A stretch of 64,000 nt of DNA from DASYPP01 sp036006525 (GCA_036006525.1 DASYPP010000040.1:62001-126000); one strand, 5' to 3'; positions 34,703-44,513 are shown, numbered from the stretch's first letter. Notes: generated from the sequence alone by a model not told the origin. Translations and numbers: made by a program.

Positions 34703-34773
34703 GTCGGGCCTCCGCGCCCGACCGAAGGTTAGGTCGGGCCTCCGCGCCCGACCGGTCGGGTTTCCGCCCGACC
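34700..34773. repeat. Three tandem REP-like palindromes at the purN stop
   Basis: Hairpins of the form GGTCGGGC-loop-GCCCGACC occur at 34702-34723, 34732-34753 and, in shorter form, 34754-34773. The first starts on the purN stop codon. The repeated TAGGTCGGGC is like REP sequences of other bacteria. Confidence 0.9.
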
Positions 34774-34819
34774 GATCACACACTGAGGTTCATCTGAACC
34801 GTTCCCTGCGCCAAGCCCC

Positions 34820-36349
<1,530 letters not shown>

Positions 36350-36359
36350 CGGAGGCAGA

Positions 36360-38648
36360 TTGGTCTCACCGGAGCTTTCCACCGAGCAGGAAAAGCCGCC
36401 CTACCTCTGGGCCACCCTGTTCGCGATCATAATCCTGGCGATCTACATCGCGACCCTGGCGCCTACCACCGCGTTCTGGGACACCTCGGAATACATCGCT
36501 TCGGCTTACGTCCTTGGCATCCCTCACCCGCCCGGCAACCCGCTCTTCAACGTGATGGCCCACGTGTTCGGCGCCATTCCGTTCGCGGCGTCCTATGCGG
36601 TGCGGATCAATCTCTTTGCCGCGGTCACCAGCGCGATCTCCGGGGGGCTCTGGTTCCTGGTCGCCGAGCGCTGGTTGCGGAGCATCGTCCCGGTGCGGGG
36701 CGTGCGAATCGCCGCCGCCGCCGCGGGGACCCTGGTGGGCGCGCTCTCCTGGACCGTATGGAACCAATCCACGGTCAACGAGAAGGTCTACACCCTCTCG
36801 CTGCTCTCGGTGTCGCTCAGTCTCTGGCTCATCGTGCGCTGGGGCGACCTGCCGTCGGGTCCCCGCCGGGATCGGACCCTGATCCTGATCGCCTACGTGA
36901 TCGCGCTCTCCTCCACCAACCACATGATGGGCGTGCTGGTGGCGCCGACCATCGCAGTCTACGTGCTGTGGACCGATTGGCGTGAAGCGCTCCGGCCCTG
37001 GGTGCTCATCATGGGGTTCGCCCTTCTCCTGGGCGTGAGTGGCGCGTGGACCAAATTCGGTACCGGCGCGACCGGCATCGGCTTGATCCTGGTGACGGTG
37101 GCTCTCCTGGTCTACGCCTTCCTGGGGGGCCCGGGGGACTCCGCGACGTTCCGTCGCTCTCCGGTCTACATGGGCCTGGTCGCGGTGATCGTGGGCGTCA
37201 GCCTCAATTACTTCTTCCTGATGATCCGCGCGGGGCACTTCCCGCCGATCAACGAGGGAGAGCCGACCAACTGGCACGCGCTGCTCGACGTGCTGAACCG
37301 GGTGCAGTACGCCAAGCCCTCCGTGATGGACCGGTCGGCGGACTTCTTCTCCCAGATGGGGAACTACTGGCAGTACTTCTCCTGGCAGTTCGCCGGTGAC
37401 TGCACCCGGGGGTTCAGCTCCAGTTGTGAATGGTTCAGCCGAGTCGCCAATGCGCTCTTCCTGGTTCTCGGGTTGGGCGGGTTAATGGCGCTGTGGAGCC
37501 GGGACAAGGAAGCCGCGGCTGGCGCCACGGTCATGATCCTGACCTTCACGATCGGCCTGGTGTACTACCTGAACTTCAAGTACGGCTATTCATACCACGC
37601 TGAACGCACCCTGACGCGCGAGGTGCGCGAACGGGACTACTTCTTCGTCGCGTCCTTCTCGGCCTGGGGCCTGATGGTCTCGCTTGGCTTCGGCGCGCTC
37701 ATGAACATGGTCGCCGGGTGGTTCAAGGATCGGGCAACGCCGCGCGGCCGCTGGGCGCTCGCCAGTCCGGTGCTGCTGGTCGCCTTCATTCCCCTGCTCG
37801 CCAACCGGGTGACGGCGTCCCGGGCCCACGAGACCCTGGCCCGCGATGTCGCGGTGGACATGCTGGAATCGGTGCCGCCCTACGGCATCCTCATTACCGC
37901 CGGCGACAACGACACTTTTCCGCTCTGGTATGCCCAGGAAGTGGAGAAAGTGCGGCAAGACGTCACCCTGGCGAACCTGTCCCTGATGAATACCGATTGG
38001 CACCTGCGCCAGCTCCGCCGGCGCCAGATTCCGGACTTCGATTCCTCCCGGGCCGCGGTCATCTGGCGGGGCCAGTCCTGGCCCAAGCCGACCAACCCGA
38101 TATTCACGCTCAGCGAGCGGGAATTGGACTCGCTGCCGCTGATCATCCAGTCTCCCCAGGGCAAGACCCCGGTGGGAAGCGTGCTCCTCACCTTTGGGGA
38201 CCAGTACCTCGAGAAATCCGACCTCGCTACCGCGCTCCTGATTCGCGACAACATCGGCAAACGCCCGATTTACTTCAGCTGGAGCGATGGCAACTATCCC
38301 GACCAAAAGCTCGGGCTCAATTCCTACCTGGTGACCGAGGGACTGGTGCGAAGGCTGAACCCGGTGCCGGTGGCGCCCGACGACAGCATCGTGGTGATCC
38401 CGGGGTTCGGCTACTTCAGCGTTCCCCAGAGCAGCGTGCTGTTCTGGAAGGTGTACCACAACGACGCAGTCACCCGGAGGCGCCCGCGGGGATGGGTGGA
38501 TGACCCATCCAGCCCGATGCTGAAGGTGGAACGGCTGATTTATTCCATTGCGGGAGAGGTCTATCGCCAGCGGGGAGATTCGGCGCTGGGTATCCGGGCT
38601 GATTCCGTCGCTACCGCGATCCAGCGAAACCTGCGGGGCCGGGACTGA
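36360..38648 (+). CDS. DUF2723 family membrane protein (TMEM260-like)
   Basis: A 762-residue protein starting with TTG at 36360, after a clear GGAGG at 36351-36355. The N-terminal half has about ten to twelve membrane helices (for example YLWATLFAIIILAIYIATLAP) with the family-type sequence FWDTSEYIASAYVLGIPHPPGNPLF near residue 40. The C-terminal half is a periplasmic or lumenal soluble region beginning near 500 (TAGDNDTFPLWYAQEVE). DUF2723 contains the human O-mannosyltransferase TMEM260, so a sugar transferase role is likely, but the donor and acceptor are unknown. HPPGNP is consistent with GT-C type glycosyltransferases. Long and clear; family assignment is firm. Confidence 0.87.
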   Translation: MVSPELSTEQEKPPYLWATLFAIIILAIYIATLAPTTAFWDTSEYIASAYVLGIPHPPGNPLFNVMAHVFGAIPFAASYAVRINLFAAVTSAISGGLWFLVAERWLRSIVPVRGVRIAAAAAGTLVGALSWTVWNQSTVNEKVYTLSLLSVSLSLWLIVRWGDLPSGPRRDRTLILIAYVIALSSTNHMMGVLVAPTIAVYVLWTDWREALRPWVLIMGFALLLGVSGAWTKFGTGATGIGLILVTVALLVYAFLGGPGDSATFRRSPVYMGLVAVIVGVSLNYFFLMIRAGHFPPINEGEPTNWHALLDVLNRVQYAKPSVMDRSADFFSQMGNYWQYFSWQFAGDCTRGFSSSCEWFSRVANALFLVLGLGGLMALWSRDKEAAAGATVMILTFTIGLVYYLNFKYGYSYHAERTLTREVRERDYFFVASFSAWGLMVSLGFGALMNMVAGWFKDRATPRGRWALASPVLLVAFIPLLANRVTASRAHETLARDVAVDMLESVPPYGILITAGDNDTFPLWYAQEVEKVRQDVTLANLSLMNTDWHLRQLRRRQIPDFDSSRAAVIWRGQSWPKPTNPIFTLSERELDSLPLIIQSPQGKTPVGSVLLTFGDQYLEKSDLATALLIRDNIGKRPIYFSWSDGNYPDQKLGLNSYLVTEGLVRRLNPVPVAPDDSIVVIPGFGYFSVPQSSVLFWKVYHNDAVTRRRPRGWVDDPSSPMLKVERLIYSIAGEVYRQRGDSALGIRADSVATAIQRNLRGRD

Positions 38649-39071
38649 TCATCCTCCCCCCCGCCTCGAACGGCCGCCCCGCCTTCCCTTGCCGCCGCCT
38701 CCACCACCGGGACCGCCTCCGTCGTCGTCGCCCGCCCCGATTCCTACCCGCCCGGTAATGCGCCAGAGAAAGGCGCTGCGTTCGACTCCGGTACGTTCAT
38801 CGAAAATGTTGAGCACTATCCCGTAGCCGGTCCCGTCGAGGGATAACCGGGCGGCGGTCTCTCCACTGGCACAGGTCTGAAATGCGTGGCCGGTGCATTC
38901 GTGATACGGCCGCTTGGAGGCCGTGGTACGCGCACGGAACGAGGCGCTATCCGCGGCTGTCATCTGCAGGGTAGTGTCGGACTTGTCCGCTCCGGGCTCG
39001 AGCCGAGGCACCTGGGCGTGAAGGACCAGGGGAAACCCGCTCATCGCCAGCAGAACTGCCAACCTCCGCAT
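38649..39071 (-). CDS. Secreted protein with Gly/Arg-rich tail
   Basis: A 140-residue exported protein. ATG 39071 begins a signal peptide (MRRLAVLLAMSGFPLVLHAQ). The middle has a Cys pair (ECTGHAFQTC) and a beta-like stretch (RLSLDGTGYGIVLNIFDE). The end is Gly-rich then Gly/Arg-rich (GGGKGRRGGRS), which may bind nucleic acid or polysaccharide or be unstructured. No family recognised. The stop lies right against the convergent DUF2723 end at 38648. A dyad sequence, 15-34 bases upstream of its start, is listed separately. Confidence 0.6.
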   Translation of the reverse strand: MRRLAVLLAMSGFPLVLHAQVPRLEPGADKSDTTLQMTAADSASFRARTTASKRPYHECTGHAFQTCASGETAARLSLDGTGYGIVLNIFDERTGVERSAFLWRITGRVGIGAGDDDGGGPGGGGGGKGRRGGRSRRGGG

Positions 39072-39404
39072 GGGCCGCCTTAGGATTGTAGTGATATCGC
39101 TACAACTTCGCTGTTGTGAAGGACTTCCGACGACGATCTCAAATAGCAGGAGAGGGCCACGATAAGCAAGTCCGGGAGCCGTTCGGAAACTGTTCATCGC
39201 CAAGATTCTAGCCGGTTCCACGACCACCTGGCTGGTTCGCTCCTTGCGACTGAGTACGCTGCAGCGGACCCCCTTGTTGTGCAAGGCTGGAGCCAACACT
39301 TCATCTCGCCGCGACTTAGGTACCGGATTCTGAACCGGACCGCATCTCTTCACCACCGTCTCTGCACCGCAAATCGCAGAGATATTCTCCCCGCGGAGGT
39401 CTGA
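39072..39404. other. Non-coding region with one dyad
   Basis: About 330 bases between a minus- and a plus-strand gene. The only structure I find is the dyad at 39086-39105; there is a good GGAGG site for the plus-strand gene at 39395-39399. No further gene is seen. Confidence 0.5.
39086..39105. promoter_or_regulatory. Dyad-symmetric possible operator
   Basis: The sequence TTGTAGTGATATCGCTACAA is an almost perfect palindrome of 20 bases located 15 bases upstream of the start of the 140-residue secreted protein. TGTAG/CTACA half-sites are like those bound by BlaI/CopY-type or PadR-type repressors. No regulator gene is adjacent, so the partner is unknown. Confidence 0.5.
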
Positions 39405-39629
39405 ATGGCACGAACCCGCGCCCGCGTCAAACCGATGGACTCCGTCAACTACCCTGGGCTCAATCTCAATCGTTGGTATGAAGTCGCACCCCTCTGGCCC
39501 GGCGTCACCCAGCGCATGACCAACCTGCTGGGCGAACGGCTGGCCCGGATCGAAACGCCGCAGGGCCCCACGACGGTGAAGGCATCGCACTTTGAGTTTG
39601 ACTACATGGAGGACGAGGACGACCTGTAG
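39405..39629 (+). CDS. Small acidic-tailed hypothetical protein
   Basis: A 74-residue protein with a GGAGG site 5 bases upstream of its ATG. The N-terminal end is basic (MARTRARVKP), the centre aromatic (YPGLNLNRWYEVAPLWPG) and the tail acidic (DYMEDEDDL). No membrane segment and no known domain. A strong terminator follows, so it is its own transcription unit. Confidence 0.65.
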   Translation: MARTRARVKPMDSVNYPGLNLNRWYEVAPLWPGVTQRMTNLLGERLARIETPQGPTTVKASHFEFDYMEDEDDL

Positions 39630-39666
39630 GAGCTTGATCCGGGCAGACTTAACCCTTCGAATGCGG

Positions 39667-39700
39667 AACCGGCAGCGGCTCAGTCCCTGCCGGTTTTGTC
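39667..39700 (+). terminator. Rho-independent terminator
   Basis: AACCGGCAG at 39667-39675 pairs with CTGCCGGTT at 39687-39695, loop 11 bases, followed by TTGT. It is 37 bases downstream of the 74-residue gene and upstream of tRNA-Ser. Confidence 0.85.
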
Positions 39701-39737
39701 TTGCCAAACCACTGCGGTAGATTCTGGGCGGATTCCG

Positions 39738-39824
39738 GGCGTGGTGGCCGAGTGGTTTAAGGCAGCGGTCTTGAAAACCGCCAAGGGGGAAACTCCTTCG
39801 TGAGTTCGAATCTCACCCACGCCG
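39738..39824 (+). tRNA. tRNA-Ser(UGA)
   Basis: An 87-base class II tRNA: acceptor GGCGTGG with CCACGCC, D-arm starting GGCCGAGTGG, anticodon loop CTTGAAA (anticodon TGA, read UGA), long variable arm, T-arm GTGAG-TTCGAAT-CTCAC, discriminator G. CCA not encoded. Confidence 0.93.
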
Positions 39825-39841
39825 TCCCCTTCCCCTTCACC

Positions 39842-40483
39842 TCACTGCGGTCCCTGGCATTGGGTGCAGGGTTCGCTCCGGTCGCAGCTGGCGGTCCGGA
39901 CATTTCCCTCCAGGTCCTCCAGGCGCCACTGCACCAGGGAGACGGTGCTGTCCGGCAGGCCCACCGAGGCCGACCAGGTGATGTTGTCGAGCGGCGTCCA
40001 GAGCCACTTGTCCCCGGTGCGCACCACCTGTTGCTGGTTCAGATCCGCGGTGAGCAGGGTCCGGGTCCGCCGGTCCATGGTCTTCCGGCCCTGGAGGTCC
40101 ACGATCAGGGCGGTCACCGTGTCTTGCCGGAATTGGCAGCGAAAGGCATAGGGCGCGCTGCCCCGGAGAAACAGTGTCACCGTGGCGCTGTGATCGAACG
40201 CGTAGGGCAGGTGCAGGGGTTCGAAGCGGAGGTCGGTGATGTTGATGAAGCCGTTCCCCGCCTTCTGGTGCACGTGAAATACGCCGGCGTCCGACGTGGT
40301 GGTCACGCTGTCGCCGACGGACACCCGTAGTGCCGTGGCCGGCAGGCCCAGGACCGAGTCGAAGACCACGCCGGTAATGTCGTAGTATGTCGGCGCGGGA
40401 GCGGTCGGGTCCTTGTCACCGGATCCGTGGTCGGGGCCGCATCCCACCAGCACGACTGCGGCGATCGCGATCGGTACCCGCAT
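39842..40483 (-). CDS. Lipoprotein with carboxypeptidase-regulatory-like fold
   Basis: A 213-residue protein. ATG 40483 begins a lipoprotein signal (VPIAIAAVVLVGCGPD, lipobox VLVGC at about residue 14). The first domain, YYDITGVVFDSVLGLPATALRVSVGDSVTTTSDAGVF read in parts, has the layout of a carboxypeptidase-regulatory-like (CarbopepD_reg) domain. The rest is beta-rich and ends in a Cys-containing tail (CDRSEPCTQC). Function unknown; it sits right after tRNA-Ser(UGA) in the opposite direction and is divergent from the 129-residue membrane protein. Confidence 0.65.
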   Translation of the reverse strand: MRVPIAIAAVVLVGCGPDHGSGDKDPTAPAPTYYDITGVVFDSVLGLPATALRVSVGDSVTTTSDAGVFHVHQKAGNGFINITDLRFEPLHLPYAFDHSATVTLFLRGSAPYAFRCQFRQDTVTALIVDLQGRKTMDRRTRTLLTADLNQQQVVRTGDKWLWTPLDNITWSASVGLPDSTVSLVQWRLEDLEGNVRTASCDRSEPCTQCQGPQ

Positions 40484-40621
40484 GAGGCCTCCAGAGCCAG
40501 CGTTTCCCTGCCCTTTCATCTTGGGGATCGGGACCAGACCTGTCAACGCCTTTGCACAACAAAGTACTTGACAGCCACCCAACACGGCGCTAGCCTGCAG
40601 CAGACCTCATCCGGGGGACCC

Positions 40622-41011
40622 GTGCTCAAGATCGCGCTCCAGACACTCGCCTTGCTCAACACCCTGCTGGGCGCCGCCCTCGCCGCCGCCGGCGTGAAGG
40701 AACAGTTCCCTTCCGAAGCGATCGCCGTCGGGCTGGCCGTGTTCTTCCAGGGCGCCTACACGCTGCTCTATCCCGTGGCCCTCCAGCCCCGGCGCCGCGA
40801 CGTCTTTCGGTTGCTCTTCGTCGGCGGACACGGCGCAGCGGCTTTGGTGGGTGGGCTGACCTTCCTTTCCACCTTGCTCTCCAACCTCCACCCCCGCAAT
40901 GGCGATGTTGAGCTGGCGCCGATGGCCATGGGCTTCTTCCTGTTTGTCCTCGCCGCCACCGCCCTGTTCTACGACAGCCAGACCGAATCGCCTATGATCA
41001 GATCCTCCTGA
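40622..41011 (+). CDS. Small membrane protein, four predicted helices
   Basis: A 129-residue protein starting with GTG at 40622 after a GGGGGA sequence. Four hydrophobic helices at about residues 5-23, 31-49, 60-80 and 98-115 with a charged loop (QPRRRDVFRLLF). No named family. A TTGACA with TAGCCT 17 bases later lies upstream (40568-40596), a possible promoter. A strong bidirectional terminator follows. Confidence 0.65.
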   Translation: MLKIALQTLALLNTLLGAALAAAGVKEQFPSEAIAVGLAVFFQGAYTLLYPVALQPRRRDVFRLLFVGGHGAAALVGGLTFLSTLLSNLHPRNGDVELAPMAMGFFLFVLAATALFYDSQTESPMIRSS

Positions 41012-41050
41012 CTCCCCTGAGTCATGCCTGTCACTGACGGGTAATAAATG

Positions 41051-41080
41051 AAAAGGGCCCGCCATGACGGCGGGCCCTTT
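41051..41080. terminator. Bidirectional rho-independent terminator
   Basis: AAAAGGGCCCGCC, five-base loop, GGCGGGCCCTTT (41051-41080). The A-run on one side and T-run on the other let it end both the membrane-protein gene (plus) and the pilin operon (minus). Confidence 0.9.
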
Positions 41081-41097
41081 CGCAGGTGACCGGCTGG

Positions 41098-42261
41098 CTA
41101 GTTCAGTTGCGCCCAGCTCCGCTCCCCGAGGGGAGTGGCGATCGAGATCCCCTGCAGCGCGCGCGCGATGGCGCAGGACGAGAAATTCACCACCGAGTTA
41201 CCGCTGATCAGCACCGTGCCGAGGTTGGCATTGCTGGCCATCATCCCGCCGTAGATGTGCCCACCGGTACCGACGCTGCGGACGGTGCCGAGCGAGATCA
41301 CCGGTCCATAGAACTCCATGCCGCCGGCCATGGTGAGATCGCCTGCGACCAGGAGAAGCCCCTGGCCAACGCCACCGTTCACCGTCAGGTCCCCGGGGGC
41401 ATAGATAATCGGCCAGTAATTGCCGCAGGGAGCGTTCGGGTTCATCGGGTCACCCCAGTTGTCGATAAACGAGGTCTGGCACACCGCCGGCGAGCCGGTC
41501 ACTGACGGCCCGATACCGTTCATGGTACCAGACACCGTCAGGTTGGCGCGCGCCGCCAGCGCATAGAAGTTGGTGTTGCCGTACTGGGTGAAGGTCGATG
41601 AGTTGACCGTCGGATCGGTCAGAATCTGCGGGGTCCCCGTGATGCAGGAAGCACCCGAGCAGGCCCCCGATGTAATGACGTTGCCGCTCGAATCGGTGAC
41701 CCCCGGGTGGTTTGGGCCCGGGGGCGGACAAACTCCACCCCATGGAGCCGGCACCGAATCGACGCCGCTGACATCGGACGATCCGCTGATCGTGATTCCG
41801 GTTCGGGTGGTGATCGCCGAGTTCATGGCGAGCTGGGGAATGTCCAGGCGGACCAGCTGGGCCACGTACCGCCTGGCCTGAACTCCGCCACCCGGGAACG
41901 CCTCACGCCCCTCGGCCCGCACCATGAACAGCGTGTTGTTCAGCCGGCGGAGGACGGGGATATATGACGAATTCCCTCCCAGGCTGATGGTCGCCATCGT
42001 GGTTTCCGCGGAGCTGGCCATGGCGTTGTAGACGGTGCTGTTCCACCCGGCCAGGACCGAATCAATCCCCGCCTCGGCTGCCCCCGACGCCTGGGCTGCT
42101 GCAATCGTGTTGTCGCCGGACTTCATTTCCAGGCGTGCCACGTAGAACGTCCCGGCGATGACGAGGCCCAGGATCACCATGACGAAGAGGACGAGGGGGA
42201 GTGCTATGCCCCGTTCGTTACGATTGGAGATGGTACGCATATGCGCCTTTCGGGCTGTCAT
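41098..42261 (-). CDS. PilX-like type IV pilus assembly protein / minor pilin
   Basis: A 387-residue exported protein. It has the PilX-type N-terminus: a basic start then RGIALPLVLFVMVILGLVIAGTFYVARL read as one membrane helix at about 18-42 (an in-frame ATG at 42240 gives a start seven residues later). The rest is Gly/Ser/Thr/Asn-rich and repeatedly contains polymer-forming-like strands (ITISGSSDVSGVDSVP, NLTVSGTMNG, DLTVNGGVGQGLLLVAGDLTMAGG), a bactofilin-like pattern. It overlaps the PilW-like gene by four bases. It is the last gene of the pilin operon and precedes the bidirectional terminator. Confidence 0.75.
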   Translation of the reverse strand: MTARKAHMRTISNRNERGIALPLVLFVMVILGLVIAGTFYVARLEMKSGDNTIAAAQASGAAEAGIDSVLAGWNSTVYNAMASSAETTMATISLGGNSSYIPVLRRLNNTLFMVRAEGREAFPGGGVQARRYVAQLVRLDIPQLAMNSAITTRTGITISGSSDVSGVDSVPAPWGGVCPPPGPNHPGVTDSSGNVITSGACSGASCITGTPQILTDPTVNSSTFTQYGNTNFYALAARANLTVSGTMNGIGPSVTGSPAVCQTSFIDNWGDPMNPNAPCGNYWPIIYAPGDLTVNGGVGQGLLLVAGDLTMAGGMEFYGPVISLGTVRSVGTGGHIYGGMMASNANLGTVLISGNSVVNFSSCAIARALQGISIATPLGERSWAQLN

Positions 42262-43112
42262 GGGTGGGGGGCGTTGCGCAGCGTAATGCGCGTCGAGAGA
42301 CTGTCCAGCGCGACTTGCGCCGTGCTCTGGCCGGCCGCGCGAACGGTGCGGTCCGTCTGTCCCCGAACAGTGATTTGGATGCTGCGTACCGCCGTCCGGT
42401 TCGCGGTGACCGCGCCGGCAGCGTCGTAATAGTCGAACTGGAGGCCGGTTGCCGTGATCGGGCCCAGGGCCGGTTGCAGCGTCTGCCCCGCGCTCACCGA
42501 ACGAACGCCCAGCCAGTTCTGGCCGCCGGAGTTGAGAATCCCCAGCTCCATGACCTCAAAGGTGCGGACCGGTGCGTCGAGGACGATCTGCGTCAGCGGG
42601 ATCGTGATCGCCGGCGAGATTGTCAGCGCGATGGCGGGGGCTGCGCCACAGGTGCTGGCGCCTACCGCACTGATCCTGAGGGGCAGCCACCGGTCGTCAG
42701 TGGAGATATTCGGATCTCCTTCAACGTAGAGCAGGAGGCTGTCCTGGAGCGCCGCGACACTTCGGGTTGAAAAGAATGTTTGAGGCGCCGTTGAGTTTCG
42801 GAGCCGCACTTCGCCGGCCGTCACCTGGCACGCCAGGCCGGTCGCGCGCATCGCGCGGTAGGTGATGCCATTGGCGCTCATCGCCGTGATGTCGGTGCCC
42901 CCGGTGCTGTTGATGCCCATCTCCTTGAGCTCACTCCCGACCACCAGGGAGCCGATCCGCACGGCCGATTGCAGCGACACCTGCTCGGTCTGCGCGCGGG
43001 AAAGCCGGGTATTGGTGTTGAGGGTGCGATAGATCGTGGTGCTTACGAGGGCCAGCAGCACGAGCCCGATCAACATCTCGACCAGGGTGAAACCGCGAGT
43101 GGAAGGTCTCAT
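42258..43112 (-). CDS. PilW/PulJ-like prepilin
   Basis: A 284-residue protein with a class 3 type IV prepilin leader: short basic start, then GFTLVEMLIGLVLLALVSTTIY (prepilin peptidase cuts after the G). The Glu at +5 (E in TLVEM) is conserved in minor pilins. The C-terminal part is beta-rich and wide, as in PulJ/PilW. It overlaps its neighbours on both sides by four bases. Confidence 0.82.
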   Translation of the reverse strand: MRPSTRGFTLVEMLIGLVLLALVSTTIYRTLNTNTRLSRAQTEQVSLQSAVRIGSLVVGSELKEMGINSTGGTDITAMSANGITYRAMRATGLACQVTAGEVRLRNSTAPQTFFSTRSVAALQDSLLLYVEGDPNISTDDRWLPLRISAVGASTCGAAPAIALTISPAITIPLTQIVLDAPVRTFEVMELGILNSGGQNWLGVRSVSAGQTLQPALGPITATGLQFDYYDAAGAVTANRTAVRSIQITVRGQTDRTVRAAGQSTAQVALDSLSTRITLRNAPHP

Positions 43113-43474
43113 GAGCAGACCACCACCGTATTGACGGTATCGGCCAGGTTACCCCGGGTGGTCCGGTAGAGCACGATGATGCGGATCCGGCGGCTGCGGC
43201 CGGCGCCCGTCACCGTCCAGGTCTCCGTCATGGAGTTGGCGGTGGCGGTGCCACCGGCGAGCGTGCTGCAGTGGGGGGTAACGGACAATGCGGTCTGCCG
43301 CAGGGTCTCCATCCGCTGCATCGCTAACACGCCGGCCCGGGTATTCCTTTTCCCCTGCCCGACCATTCGGGATACCAGGCCGGCCGACCCCACCATGCCC
43401 AGCACGCCCACGCTGAGAATGACGACGGCAAAAAGAACCTCGATGATGGTAAAACCGCGAGTAGTTGAGTTCAC
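43109..43474 (-). CDS. PilV/GspI-like prepilin
   Basis: A 121-residue prepilin starting with GTG at 43474. Leader NSTTRGFTIIEVLFAVVILSVGVLG: basic start, cleavage after G, Glu at +5, then a membrane helix. The C-terminal part has a conserved beta layout (TWTVTGAGRSRRIRI) and a final Cys (VVVCS). It sits between the GspH-like and PilW-like genes with GTGA overlaps. Confidence 0.8.
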   Translation of the reverse strand: MNSTTRGFTIIEVLFAVVILSVGVLGMVGSAGLVSRMVGQGKRNTRAGVLAMQRMETLRQTALSVTPHCSTLAGGTATANSMTETWTVTGAGRSRRIRIIVLYRTTRGNLADTVNTVVVCS

Positions 43475-43938
43475 TTGATGACCCTCCCGAACCCCGAAAC
43501 CACCATGGAATCCGTAACGCCGCTGCGGGTAACCCAGACCGTGGTCAGGGTCGCGGAGCCGAACCCGCGCGGATCGACCGTCAACTGCCCGGAAGGGGCA
43601 AAGGTGGCGGTTACCCCGTACTGCCCGGTCAGGTTTTCCACCTGGCCGATGGTATCCACTGTCCCTGCACCCGCATTGAGCCGGGGAGTCGCGGTGATCC
43701 ATGCGGTTCCGGCGGTGAAATTGAGGGTGGTCGCGCGACTGGTTTCAATCGCCACGGATCGGGTCTTGGAATAGAGCGAGATGATATGGCCGCGGGCACT
43801 GCGCACACTGTTCCGGGCCACGCCGCCAGTGAGCCTGGGATAAGCGATCGCCGAGAGAATCCCGACCATGACAAAAACAATGACGGCCTCGATCAGCGTG
43901 AAGCCCGCCTGAGAAGAGCGTGCAGCAGTTATTCGCAT
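43471..43938 (-). CDS. GspH/FimT-like prepilin
   Basis: A 155-residue minor pilin. I chose the ATG at 43938 (ribosome site GAGG upstream) instead of the longer frame, because it starts next to the prepilin leader: RITAARSSQAGFTLIEAVIVFVMVGILSAIAYP, cut after G, Glu at +5. GspH/FimT proteins cap type IV pili or type II pseudopili; FimT-like ones bind DNA for uptake. It is the first gene of the four-gene minor-pilin operon (GspH-PilV-PilW-PilX). No pilT, pilB, secretin or PilY1 is in the window. Confidence 0.8.
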   Translation of the reverse strand: MRITAARSSQAGFTLIEAVIVFVMVGILSAIAYPRLTGGVARNSVRSARGHIISLYSKTRSVAIETSRATTLNFTAGTAWITATPRLNAGAGTVDTIGQVENLTGQYGVTATFAPSGQLTVDPRGFGSATLTTVWVTRSGVTDSMVVSGFGRVIK

Positions 43939-44410
43939 TCTGACCTCATTCGTATTCGGATCGGATAGTCCAATTGAGCCTGCCCGCGCAGATATCCAGA
44001 AATCAGGGGACTGGACTGCAAGACATCGCATTTTGTTCAGAATCTGCCAGCCACGGCCCCTAACCCATGCAAAAATGCTACCACTGACGTCCCAAACTAC
44101 GACACCATCGTGGACTCAGGGCTAAGTCGTTCTCCCATGTGACTTAAGGCGTTTGGGGAAATCCGCCGTTTCCTTACCCCGCTGCTCCGTACCAGATCGC
44201 CACCCGGAGCCCCGGCTGCAGAACTCGGGCTTCTGCCATGTCGTCGCTAAATGCCCCGCCCCGAGCCTGCATTCTCCTCGCCGCCAATCGCGCCATTCTG
44301 CGACATGGGGAGTGAGTCGCGATGATCAGAACCTGGTGAATTTGCCACGGTTGCGCATCGTTTTCGCCGCTTGCTTTCAGTGCCTCAGGCTGTCAACTTC
44401 CGGCCTCGCT
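43939..44410. other. Non-coding region before the pilin operon and tRNA-Ser
   Basis: About 470 bases between the pilin operon start (minus) and tRNA-Ser(GCU) (plus). I find no convincing gene, tRNA or riboswitch; it should carry both promoters. Confidence 0.5.
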
Positions 44411-44501
44411 GGAGTCGTGGCCGAGTGGCTGAAGGCGGCGGTTTGCTAAACCGTTATAGGGTTGAAAAGCCTTATCGAGGGTTCGAATCCCTCCGACTCC
44501 G
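44411..44501 (+). tRNA. tRNA-Ser(GCU)
   Basis: A 91-base class II tRNA: acceptor GGAGTCG with CGACTCC, D-arm with GGCCGAGTGG, anticodon loop TTGCTAA (anticodon GCT, read GCU), long variable arm, T-arm with TTCGAAT, discriminator G. CCA not encoded. Repeat element G follows after 12 bases. Confidence 0.93.
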
Positions 44502-44513
44502 CTCCCAAAGCCG

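Noticed and set aside
44153..44449. A 98-residue plus-strand frame ending in the tRNA-Ser gene
   Set aside because: Its C-terminus (VVAEWLKAAV) is simply the translated tRNA sequence; no gene family.
39738..44501. A genomic island bounded by the two tRNA-Ser genes
   Set aside because: No integrase, no direct repeat of a tRNA end and no visible composition change; kept only as a question in the findings.
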